The notes below the pieces were generated by a model. That model was not told the origin of the DNA, made no database searches, and worked only from the letters and a program-made list of their open reading frames with translations. Positions 1 to 6,320 of a DNA stretch of 15,303 nt are shown here, piece by piece. Every line of letters starts with the position of its first letter. The first letter of the stretch is position 1. This DNA is from CAYGZM01 sp964354365 (lineage in GTDB: Bacteria; Planctomycetota; Phycisphaerae; Sedimentisphaerales; Anaerobacaceae), in assembly GCA_964354365.1 (NCBI GenBank), contig CAYGZM010000089.1, positions 1-15,303 on the forward strand, written 5' to 3'. The position numbers and the translations under genes are program-made.

Positions 1-54
1 CACCGCAATATCCTTGTCAAGCTCGATTATCCTTGCCGGTATTGCCAAACACAT
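1..54 (-). CDS. hypC: HypC, [NiFe]-hydrogenase maturation chaperone (5' part only)
   Basis: Reading the minus strand from an ATG at 54 down to the window edge gives MCLAIPARIIELDKDIAV, the characteristic start of HypC/HybG (MCLAIP...). Cys2 is the residue that, after removal of Met1, holds the Fe(CN)2CO precursor together with HypD. Only 18 codons are inside the window. The gene has the same orientation as hypF and lies downstream of it, as in hyp operons. No Shine-Dalgarno sequence is visible before the ATG: that place is taken by a degenerate heptamer repeat (58-110). The family call is firm despite the short length because the MCLAIP start is diagnostic; whether the remainder is intact cannot be seen. 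Confidence 0.82.
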   Translation of the reverse strand, partial: MCLAIPARIIELDKDIAV

Positions 55-57
55 AGT

Positions 58-110
58 TCGTCGCTCGTCGCTCGTCGTTCGTATCTCGTGAATCGCGGCT
101 CGTCTATCGC
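58..110. repeat. Degenerate heptanucleotide tandem repeat next to hypC start
   Basis: The plus strand reads as seven successive 7-mers plus a partial one, each beginning TCG: TCGTCGC twice, then TCGTCGT, TCGTATC, TCGTGAA, TCGCGGC, TCGTCTA and TCGC. The 7-base phase is unbroken although the last four positions drift. It ends 3 bp before the hypC start codon, so it occupies the hypC leader on the transcribed strand. It is not part of a recognisable gene. Confidence 0.6.
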
Positions 111-209
111 CTGCTGTCCAACGACTAATCGGTATTCTATTGCCCAACAGAGCGGGGGTCAATGCTTTCGATGTGTGACTCCCTCAGCTGTAATGTAAGA
201 GTGTATCCT

Positions 210-428
210 ATGGATATTGGGCGACTTCTAAGCGAAAAACGCGATGACATTCGTGCCGTTGCTTCAAGACACGGCGCATCCAATATTCGTATCTTCGGCT
301 CCGTCGTACGCGGCGAGGCTGGGCCTGACAGTGATATTGATTTTCTTGTCGATGCAGGCCCTAACGGCGATGGCCGCCTGACCCAGGGATATTCCGCCGT
401 CGTTCGACGGGACATTCCGATTGAATAA
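210..428 (+). pseudogene. Truncated MNT-type nucleotidyltransferase (MntA/KNTase-like) remnant
   Basis: From ATG 210 the product starts MDIGRLLSEKRDDI and contains the nucleotidyltransferase signature GSVVRGEAGPDSDIDFLVD (about residues 30-48), that is GSxxRGxxxxxSDID with the two metal-binding aspartates. Members of this minimal family, usually antitoxins or AMPylating partners of HepT-like toxins, run to about 95-110 residues, with a third acidic residue further on. Here similarity stops near position 360 and the remaining 22 or so codons are the antisense of the hypF 3' end. The gene is therefore a 5' fragment fused tail-to-tail with hypF, lacks its C-terminal half and has no HepT partner beside it. 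An in-frame ATG at 162 would add 16 unfamily-like residues. It is probably inactive. Confidence 0.65.
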
Positions 429-2657
429 TACATCGAAATCGTTTTTCTTCAAGAGTTTGACCAAGCGATTCGCCAAATATCCATTGCAGAACACGCCGCC
501 GCTCAGTGCAGCGGTGTTCAACCTGGTGGTTAGCCTGGCTGCTTTGGCCGTTTCAAGGAGCCCGGCAGCGAGGCAATTGTGGAACTTCGCCGAGATAATG
601 CCGCCTGCCACCTCATTTCGCACATCTGCAATCAGCTCTCTTATCATTTTGCTCAGATCGAGCTTGACGGGTTCGCCCGGCCTGCCTGCGAGTTCAAAAC
701 CGTAGCGCTCCTCGATGCCGGTCTCAATGATTGCCTCGAGGGCCATCGGCAGTTGCGCATCAAAATGGTTATAGCTGCCTAAGCCCAGCATCGCGGCGAC
801 GGCGTCGAACACCCTTCCGGCGCTGGAGGTCTTGACGGTATTGATGTGTTTTTCAAGCTGCTCGATGATCACTTGCTGTTTCAGCAGGTCCGCCTCAATC
901 GGCTCAATCAGCCATTTGAGTTCGGACAGCTCAAATTCGTCTCCATAAGCCTTCTTTAGCAGCGCCAGCAAAGGTCTTATGGCCTCTTTGCTCGCCTTGT
1001 CCGCCCCGGGCAGGTCGTAGTAAGTCAGATGGCCAAATCGCTCGAACTTCTCCAGCGATGCAATCAGGCACTCGCAGCCCCAAATTGCGCCGTCGGTTCC
1101 ATAGCCGGTGCCGTCGCAGACAAGACCGATGACCGGCCCGGGGACACCGTGCTCGGCTAAGACAGACGCTACGTGGGCCCAGTGATGCTGGATTTCAATG
1201 ACCTTCAAACCGGCCAACGAGAGAGCATATTGCATAGACAGATAGCCGGGATGGAGGTCGCAGGCTGCTATCCGAGGCCCGACTTCAAACAGTCCTCGCA
1301 GATGCTCGATTGAACCGACATAGTGGTGATAGACTTCTGCGTCCTCAAGATCGCCTATGTGTTCGCTGCATATAAGCTGGTTCTGTTTTGCAAGGCAAAA
1401 CGTGTTCTTCAAGTCGGCCCCGGCCGCGAATATATCTTCAGGGCAACTCTCTTTGGTAATAATGGGCGTCGGGGCGTATCCTCTTGCCCGTCTGAGCAGG
1501 ACCGGCTGCCCATCGACAAAATGCACGATGGAGTCATCCACCTGCCTGTAGATTTCCCTATCGTGCATCAGAAAGGCGTCGGCAACGCAGCCCAGCCTCT
1601 CCAATGCTGTTTCGTTCCTGCAAATCAACGGCTCATCGGAGAGATTGCCGCTGGTCATTACCAGAACATTTATGCCCTGGGCGAATAACAGATGATGCAG
1701 CGGGGCGTAACAGAGCATAAAGCCAAAAGTGCCAACACCGCTCGCAACCGAGGGCGCTATCGCCGGATTCCCCTTTTTCGGGAGCAGGACTATCGGACTT
1801 TGAGGGCTGGTCAAGGCCTGCTCTGCCGCGTCGCCGACGATTGCGTATGCCTTTATCCTTCCAATTGAGTCGGCCATCATGGCAAAAGGCTTATGGTCTC
1901 GCCTCTTGCGCTGCCGCAGTCGCCGCACAGCTTTATCGTTAAGGGCATCGACCGCAAGGTGGAATCCGCCGATACCTTTTATCGCCACGATTCTCCCGGC
2001 CAAAAGCAGCTTTGCCGCTTGGGCAATTACTCTGCCGGTTTGTGATTCAATTGTCTTGCCCTTGCTGTCCGTCAGCCATATCCTCGGCCCGCAGGCAGGG
2101 CAGGCGACGGGCTGGGCGTGAAAACGCCGGTCGGCAGCATCGGCGTACTGGCCGGCGCATTTGTCGCACATCTCGAAAGCCGACATTGTCGTGTTTGGTC
2201 TGTCATAAGGTATCGTCTTGACTATCGAATACCGTGGGCCGCAATTCGTGCAGTTTATGAAGGGATAGCCATAGCGAAAATCCTTTTCATTGGCCATCTC
2301 GGCCAGACAATCGCGGCACATGGCGACGTCGGCGGTCACTTCGGACAGGGCGGTCCCTGTGGCGTCGCTGGCTCGGATGACGAATTCTCTTTCCCCCTCA
2401 ACAACCGGTATGTCAACCGTATCGCAGGATTTTACCTCCGCCAGAGGGGGTTTATCGGCACCCGACTGCAGGCGGGTCAGAAATTCGGCTATTTGCTCTT
2501 TTTGGCCCTGCAATTCGATTGTAACGCCCTTTGTGTCGTTGCAGACAAAGCCCGTCAGGCCTAATGCCCGAGCTATTCTGTACACAGCCGGGCGAAAGCC
2601 CACACCCTGTACACGTCCGGTAATGAGTATTCTTTGCCTTTTAGCTGGGGCCCCCAA
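264..2657 (-). CDS. hypF: Carbamoyltransferase HypF, [NiFe]-hydrogenase maturation
   Basis: HypF converts carbamoyl phosphate and ATP to a carbamoyl group on the HypE C-terminal cysteine, the source of the CN ligands of [NiFe] hydrogenases; it is cytoplasmic. Domains in order (797-aa form): acylphosphatase with GRVQGVGFRP (14-23); paired zinc fingers with CxxC pairs at 114/117, 136/139, 164/167 and 186/189; a YrdC-like domain (about 205-390, KGIGGFHLA, SGNLSDEPL); and a Kae1-like domain with HHWAH (491-495) and DGTGYGTDG (515-523). All key motifs are present and the length is close to the usual ~750-780. TTG at 2657 is preferred because AAAGGA lies 6 nt upstream; a TTG at 2672 has no such site. 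The family normally ends just after NDGGISLGQAAIAV; the last ~27 residues here are antisense of the nucleotidyltransferase remnant and are an acquired tail. hypC follows on the same strand. Confidence 0.93.
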   Translation of the reverse strand: MGAPAKRQRILITGRVQGVGFRPAVYRIARALGLTGFVCNDTKGVTIELQGQKEQIAEFLTRLQSGADKPPLAEVKSCDTVDIPVVEGEREFVIRASDATGTALSEVTADVAMCRDCLAEMANEKDFRYGYPFINCTNCGPRYSIVKTIPYDRPNTTMSAFEMCDKCAGQYADAADRRFHAQPVACPACGPRIWLTDSKGKTIESQTGRVIAQAAKLLLAGRIVAIKGIGGFHLAVDALNDKAVRRLRQRKRRDHKPFAMMADSIGRIKAYAIVGDAAEQALTSPQSPIVLLPKKGNPAIAPSVASGVGTFGFMLCYAPLHHLLFAQGINVLVMTSGNLSDEPLICRNETALERLGCVADAFLMHDREIYRQVDDSIVHFVDGQPVLLRRARGYAPTPIITKESCPEDIFAAGADLKNTFCLAKQNQLICSEHIGDLEDAEVYHHYVGSIEHLRGLFEVGPRIAACDLHPGYLSMQYALSLAGLKVIEIQHHWAHVASVLAEHGVPGPVIGLVCDGTGYGTDGAIWGCECLIASLEKFERFGHLTYYDLPGADKASKEAIRPLLALLKKAYGDEFELSELKWLIEPIEADLLKQQVIIEQLEKHINTVKTSSAGRVFDAVAAMLGLGSYNHFDAQLPMALEAIIETGIEERYGFELAGRPGEPVKLDLSKMIRELIADVRNEVAGGIISAKFHNCLAAGLLETAKAARLTTRLNTAALSGGVFCNGYLANRLVKLLKKNDFDVLFNRNVPSNDGGISLGQAAIAVRACIDKKINITVRPSLAAYDGAEDTNIGCAVS

Positions 2658-2716
2658 TATACGTCCTTTCAACAGTTTGATATACGGCTGCTCATATCGG
2701 AGGGTACTTTGGAATT

Positions 2717-2745
2717 AGTATAGTTTGCCGGGGCCGGGAGGACAA
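2717..2745 (-). promoter_or_regulatory. Candidate sigma70-type promoter of hypF
   Basis: On the minus strand TTGTCC (2745-2740) and TATACT (2722-2717) are separated by 17 bp, giving a predicted start near 2709 and a leader of about 50 nt before the TTG at 2657. It is divergent from the tRNA promoter. Confidence 0.45.
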
Positions 2746-2809
2746 GCGCTGGTCTGCCTCCGGCGTCCGGGTTCCTGTTCGGATGTTCGGAAGAAAGCGA
2801 AGAAATTGT

Positions 2810-2838
2810 TTGCAGGAATTGGATGTGCCTGTTATAAT
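2810..2838 (+). promoter_or_regulatory. Promoter of tRNA-Ala (extended -10)
   Basis: TTGCAG (2810-2815) is followed after 17 bp by a perfect TATAAT (2833-2838) with an extended -10 TG at 2830-2831. The predicted start, about 2845, is only some 7 nt before the tRNA. Confidence 0.6.
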
Positions 2839-2851
2839 TTAGCTTTACCCA

Positions 2852-2924
<73 letters not shown>

Positions 2925-3087
2925 TTGCCCGCGGATTTCTACAAGTCTTTCAAGAGCAGGAGCTTTCATTCTTGTTGACTCAGACTGTCTGACCCCACAG
3001 GGGCCAAATATTCATAGAGGCGAATCGTGGCCGAATTAGAGGAGATGAGCCCAGCCCACGGTTCTCCTCAAGATAGAAATACGGTCG

Positions 3088-3116
3088 TTGAACGTGGAGG
3101 TTTTCGACTCTATATC
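3088..3116 (+). promoter_or_regulatory. Promoter of the secreted oxidoreductase gene
   Basis: TTGAAC (3088-3093) and TATATC (3111-3116) are 17 bp apart, with a predicted start near 3123. ACTCTAT (3107-3113) overlaps the -10 and is repeated inverted as ATAGAGT (3134-3140), so a hairpin or dimeric site could flank the start point. Confidence 0.5.
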
Positions 3117-3139
3117 AACCAGACCCGGCAGAAATAGAG

Positions 3140-3153
3140 TATAAGCGCTTGCA
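3140..3153. promoter_or_regulatory. LacI/GalR-type operator candidate
   Basis: TATAAGCGCTTGCA has the AAnCGnTT core of LacI-family operators. Read in reverse (TGCAAGCGCTTATA) it matches TGnAAnCGnTTnCA at 9 of the 10 fixed positions. It lies about 17-30 bp downstream of the predicted start of the oxidoreductase transcript, where a bound repressor would block elongation. No LacI-family gene is in the window. Confidence 0.42.
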
Positions 3154-3232
3154 GTTTCTCTAAAAAAGCATCATGATAACATCCAAGTCAGTGCCCAGAA
3201 ACTCGAGTACCATACGCTATGGAGAAGTCGCC

Positions 3233-4603
3233 ATGAAAAAAGATTCTCACGCATCGAAATCAACGTTGTGGAAGTCATCACGTCGGGACGTTTTGAAGTG
3301 GAGCGGGAAGGCGGCTGCCGCATCCGCATTGGCGAGTGTCGGCATCACGGCAATGCATGCGGCGGAGGATAACACCATTCGACTGGCTTTGATAGGCTGC
3401 GGCGGGCGCGGCAGCGGGGCGGCGGCGAATGCGTTCGATTCGCCGAATGGGCCGGTCAAATTAGTGGCGATGGCGGACTTCTTCGAGAATCGGCTGGCCA
3501 GCGCCCACAAGATTTTGAGCGAGCAATACGGCGCGAAGGTGGATGTGCCGGCGGAGCAGCGGTTCGCCGGTTTCGACGCCTGGCGCAAAGCGATTGATTG
3601 TCTGCGTCCGGGCGATGTGGCGATGCTGACCGGCTACGCGGGCTTTCGTCCGAGGCAATTGGAATACGCTGTGGAGAAGGGCGTGAACGTGTTTATGGAA
3701 AAGTCGTTTGCGACCGATCCGCCGGGCGTGCGGTGCGTGATCAAGGCCGGGGAAGCCGCCGAGAGAAAGAACCTCAAGATTGCCGCCGGCCTGCAGTGCC
3801 GGCATTCGCGAAATCGTCACGAACTTATCAAGCGGATTCGCAACGGGGAGCTTGGCGACATCCAGCTCATCCGCGCCTACCGGATGCAACCGTGCGGGCC
3901 TTTGGGCCAGCGGCCGGCGGCCGTGAAGGACCTGCACTGGCAGATTCGCAACTTCACGCATTTCCTTTGGGTTTCAGGCGGATTATTCGCGGAGATGGAC
4001 ATTCACCAGATAGATGAGATATGCTGGATCAAGGATGCGTGGCCGGTTTCGGCGCACGGCATCGGCGGGCGCGCGGCCAACAGCACCGACTGCGGCCAGA
4101 ACCTCGACTCGTTCACGATTGAGTGGACGTTCCCGGATGGGACCAAGGCGTTCGACGTGGTCCGTTGGCTTGCGAATTGCCATACCGAATTTGCGACCTA
4201 CCTCCATGGGACGAAATGCGCAGCACAGTTCTCCGGCAGCAACCATGAGGGTACGGTGCACATCTACAAAGACCAGCGGTGCGTGGGCGACAACATCGCC
4301 TGGCGTGCGCCAAAGGAAGCTGTCACACCCTGGCAGGCGGAGTGGGATGCGCTGCTCGATGCCATCCGCAACGACCGTCCGCACAATGAGGCGAAACGCG
4401 CCGCTCTGTCGAATCTCGCCGACATCATGGGCCGGGCGGCGGCCCACTGCGGGAAGGTCATCACCTGGGACGAAACGATGGCCTCCGATTTCCAGTTCTG
4501 CCCGAACATCGATCGACTCACCGACGACAGCGCTGCACCGGTCCAAGCCGACGCCCAAGGCCGTTACCCAGTGCCGATCCCAGGGCAGTGGACAGAGATT
4601 TAA
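3233..4603 (+). CDS. Tat-exported Gfo/Idh/MocA-family oxidoreductase
   Basis: A NAD(P)-dependent sugar (or inositol-like) oxidoreductase predicted to be exported folded. From ATG 3233 (GGAG 8 nt upstream) the 456-aa product has a Tat signal, SSRRDVLKWSG (15-25), followed by an Ala-rich segment. It then has a Rossmann fold beginning IRLALIGCGGRG (49-60) and the substrate-binding part with GLFAEMDIHQIDEICW (250-265), where the conserved His is. An ATG at 3173 lacks a ribosome binding site and would put 20 polar residues before the signal, so I reject it. The usual EKP motif after the Rossmann strand reads EKS (156-158); the lysine is kept. Secreted members are common in planctomycetes, and some of the superfamily (GH109) are NAD-dependent glycosidases. 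Substrate unknown. It faces the sulfatase gene tail-to-tail. Confidence 0.88.
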   Translation: MKKDSHASKSTLWKSSRRDVLKWSGKAAAASALASVGITAMHAAEDNTIRLALIGCGGRGSGAAANAFDSPNGPVKLVAMADFFENRLASAHKILSEQYGAKVDVPAEQRFAGFDAWRKAIDCLRPGDVAMLTGYAGFRPRQLEYAVEKGVNVFMEKSFATDPPGVRCVIKAGEAAERKNLKIAAGLQCRHSRNRHELIKRIRNGELGDIQLIRAYRMQPCGPLGQRPAAVKDLHWQIRNFTHFLWVSGGLFAEMDIHQIDEICWIKDAWPVSAHGIGGRAANSTDCGQNLDSFTIEWTFPDGTKAFDVVRWLANCHTEFATYLHGTKCAAQFSGSNHEGTVHIYKDQRCVGDNIAWRAPKEAVTPWQAEWDALLDAIRNDRPHNEAKRAALSNLADIMGRAAAHCGKVITWDETMASDFQFCPNIDRLTDDSAAPVQADAQGRYPVPIPGQWTEI

Positions 4604-4779
4604 GTTAGTCTCGTGGAACGTGACGTCGTCGAGGCCCGCAACCGGTGGGCCGCCAATTCGGAGTGAACGGGGAGAACATCGTGTGGAAGACGCCGACCAC
4701 GCATGGCTGGGCTGCATGCGCCTTTCTCACATACGGCTTGTGTTGACCCTGTTCCTTTGCGTTATTCAGCCAACCGCCC

Positions 4780-6159
4780 CTACTGCTGCTTCTTCTTACC
4801 GACCCTTTTCCTTGGCTTCTTCGGCTCAGCAGCCGGCGAACTGCCCGCGCCCTGCGGCCGCAGTTGATCAAGCGCCGCCTGAAGCCTGGCCCTCGCCGCT
4901 TGTGCCTGAGGCTCGGTGCTGTCTGGCTGGATTGGAGTCTCCTGGAATGGGGCGTCCTTCATATCGAACAACTGGCCCTGGTTATTGAGCTTCCAGCGGG
5001 CGTCGCGGACGTACCACTGATTACCCAACTGCACGAAAATCCATTCGCGCGGCGTGCCCTGCCGCCCCGTGATCTGTGGTGCGAGGCTGTGGCCATCTAT
5101 CGTGACGCCTTCCGGCAGCTTGGCCCCGGCCAATTCGGCAAAGGTGGCAAAGAAATCGCCGACATCCACCAGGTCCTTCGATACCTGCCCGGCGGGCGTG
5201 GTGCCCTTCCAGCTCACAATCAGCGGAACGCGGCTGCCGCCCTCCTTCATGCTGCCCTTGGCGCCATCGATGTCACGACCGCGGATCGCCCCCCCGCCGC
5301 CGCCCTTGGCGCCCGACGCCTGGCCCGTACAGCCATTGTCGCCCGTGAAGACGATCAGGGTCTTCTCACAAAGGTTCAGGCTGTCCAGCTCGGCGACGAG
5401 CTTCCCCATCAGCTTGTCAAGATACGTGATGTTATCGGCGTAGAGCTCCGTGCCGCCGGGTGGAGTATCGGGTGTCCGGAGGATGGGGCCGTGAATCAGC
5501 GGGATCGGATAGTAAACGAAGAAAGGCTCATTTCGATGGCGACGGATGAAGTCAACAACGAACTGGTGGAGCAGGTCGGGGCCGTACTTGCCCTGGGTGT
5601 CGGGTATCTGTTCGCCGTTCTTGTTGTAGGCGGGGTCCCAGTACCGCTCACCCTTGTTGCCCTCAACGCCCCACACAACGAACTCATCGAATCCCCACCG
5701 CTGGCCGTCTTCCTTCGTGGAGAAATACTGTAATTGCCGCCATTTTCCGGCCACGGCCGTCGCGTACCCAGCCTGTTTCATCACCTTGGCGATGCAGACT
5801 TCCTTGTCTGGATGGGCCGCCTTGCCGGCGCCGTTGTCCACGACGCCCGTGCGGAAGGGGTATCGGCCAGTCATGCAGACGCCCCGTGTCGGCGCACACA
5901 AGGGCATGGCGAAACAGTGCTCGAACCGTATGCCCCCGTGCGCCAGTTCGTCGAGATTGGGGGTTTTGAACCTGTCGCTGCCGTAGCAGCTCAGGCCGCC
6001 GATACCGTAATCATCGGCTAAAATAAAAATGATGTTGGGCTTCTTGCCCTGCGCGGTCCGGCCCGATGGGGCGGCTGCGGCCCGGGCCTGCGGTAACCCG
6101 CCGAGGCGGGCTGCCGCAGCAGCGGAGCCGGTCCATTTGAGAAAGTCACGTCGGTTCAT
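4780..6159 (-). CDS. Tat-exported type I sulfatase (arylsulfatase family)
   Basis: Hydrolyses a sulfate ester, probably on a carbohydrate, outside the cytoplasm. The 459-aa product begins MNRRDFLKW, a clear Tat signal. Next comes the metal-binding stretch NIIFILADDYG (D49, D50) and the formylglycine signature LCAPTRGVCMTGR, in which Cys88 would be oxidised. Then come K139 in AGKW, H223 in LIHGP, D274/N275 in TGDNG and K301/K305. The usual GKWHLG reads GKWRQL, so the active-site His after the Lys is replaced by Arg141. Five consecutive glycines (286-290) and a Lys/Arg/Gln-rich C-terminal tail (447-459) are unusual. AAGGA lies 8 nt before ATG 6159. A REP-like hairpin sequence encodes part of the signal region (6088-6119). 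Substrate class cannot be assigned by eye. Confidence 0.92.
   Translation of the reverse strand: MNRRDFLKWTGSAAAAARLGGLPQARAAAAPSGRTAQGKKPNIIFILADDYGIGGLSCYGSDRFKTPNLDELAHGGIRFEHCFAMPLCAPTRGVCMTGRYPFRTGVVDNGAGKAAHPDKEVCIAKVMKQAGYATAVAGKWRQLQYFSTKEDGQRWGFDEFVVWGVEGNKGERYWDPAYNKNGEQIPDTQGKYGPDLLHQFVVDFIRRHRNEPFFVYYPIPLIHGPILRTPDTPPGGTELYADNITYLDKLMGKLVAELDSLNLCEKTLIVFTGDNGCTGQASGAKGGGGGAIRGRDIDGAKGSMKEGGSRVPLIVSWKGTTPAGQVSKDLVDVGDFFATFAELAGAKLPEGVTIDGHSLAPQITGRQGTPREWIFVQLGNQWYVRDARWKLNNQGQLFDMKDAPFQETPIQPDSTEPQAQAARARLQAALDQLRPQGAGSSPAAEPKKPRKRVGKKKQQ
6088..6119. repeat. Nested inverted repeat inside the sulfatase signal-peptide region
   Basis: Two nested arms are seen: CTGCGG (6088-6093) with CCGCAG (6114-6119), and CCCGCC (6097-6102) with GGCGGG (6105-6110). 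Spacing is a symmetrical 3 nt on each side, so the 32 bp can fold into one long hairpin. The core matches the elements at 6204-6219 and 8411-8432. Confidence 0.6.
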
Positions 6160-6203
6160 TGTATGCGTCCTTATAGCCAGTGCCTGTTTATGGTTTGACG
6201 TTT

Positions 6204-6219
6204 GCCCGCCACGGCGGGC
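6204..6219. repeat. GCCCGCC/GGCGGGC palindromic element in the sulfatase leader
   Basis: Perfect 7-bp arms GCCCGCC and GGCGGGC separated by AC. CGTTT (6199-6203) and AAACG (6223-6227) can extend the stem past a small bulge. It lies in the predicted 5' leader of the sulfatase transcript, between promoter and ribosome binding site, and so could act as an RNA hairpin. Confidence 0.6.
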
Positions 6220-6265
6220 CGAAAACGGCTATTTCCATTTGTGCTCTGACGCCTGTTAATTGAAT

Positions 6266-6294
6266 ACGATACTACACACGGCGCCAATTTGCAA
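6266..6294 (-). promoter_or_regulatory. Candidate promoter of the first sulfatase
   Basis: On the minus strand TTGCAA (6294-6289) and TATCGT (6271-6266) are 17 bp apart; the predicted start is near 6259, about 100 nt before the ATG. Each box matches consensus at 4 of 6. Confidence 0.35.
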
Positions 6295-6320
6295 CTGTCT
6301 AACGCCAGGAAAATTGGCGC
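6281..6320. promoter_or_regulatory. 10-bp inverted repeat over the sulfatase promoter
   Basis: GCGCCAATTT (6281-6290) and its exact complement AAATTGGCGC (6311-6320) are separated by 20 bp. The left arm overlaps the spacer and -35 of the predicted sulfatase promoter and the right arm is just upstream. Centre-to-centre distance is 30 bp, close to three helical turns, which suits a dimeric or looping regulator. Confidence 0.45.

Larger units (their letters stand above)
2925..3232 (+). other. Intergenic stretch between tRNA-Ala and the oxidoreductase
   Basis: I see no gene in these 308 bp. They hold a perfect 13-bp palindrome, TCAGACTGTCTGA (2980-2992), directly abutting a small hairpin CCCC-aca-GGGG (2993-3003). 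The two together may end the tRNA transcript, although no T-run follows. Further on are a 7-bp inverted repeat GAGGAGA/TCTCCTC (about 3038-3068), the oxidoreductase promoter and a LacI-like operator, listed separately. Confidence 0.5.

Noticed and set aside
58..110. CRISPR array
   Set aside because: Units are 7 bp with no spacers; it is a simple tandem repeat.
210..428. MntA-HepT toxin-antitoxin pair
   Set aside because: Only a truncated nucleotidyltransferase half is present and no HepT-like frame lies on either side.
3983..4717. Long antisense frame under the oxidoreductase gene (and similar plus-strand frames at 4014-4988, 4864-5733 and 8560-9846)
   Set aside because: GC-rich coding regions leave long open frames on the other strand. 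None has a ribosome binding site or family motifs, and each lies over a gene with clear catalytic motifs.
4604..4779. Possible terminator between convergent oxidoreductase and sulfatase genes (GGCCC 4633-4637/GGGCC 4647-4651)
   Set aside because: Only a 5-bp stem with a 9-nt loop and no T-run; not distinguishable from chance in GC-rich DNA.
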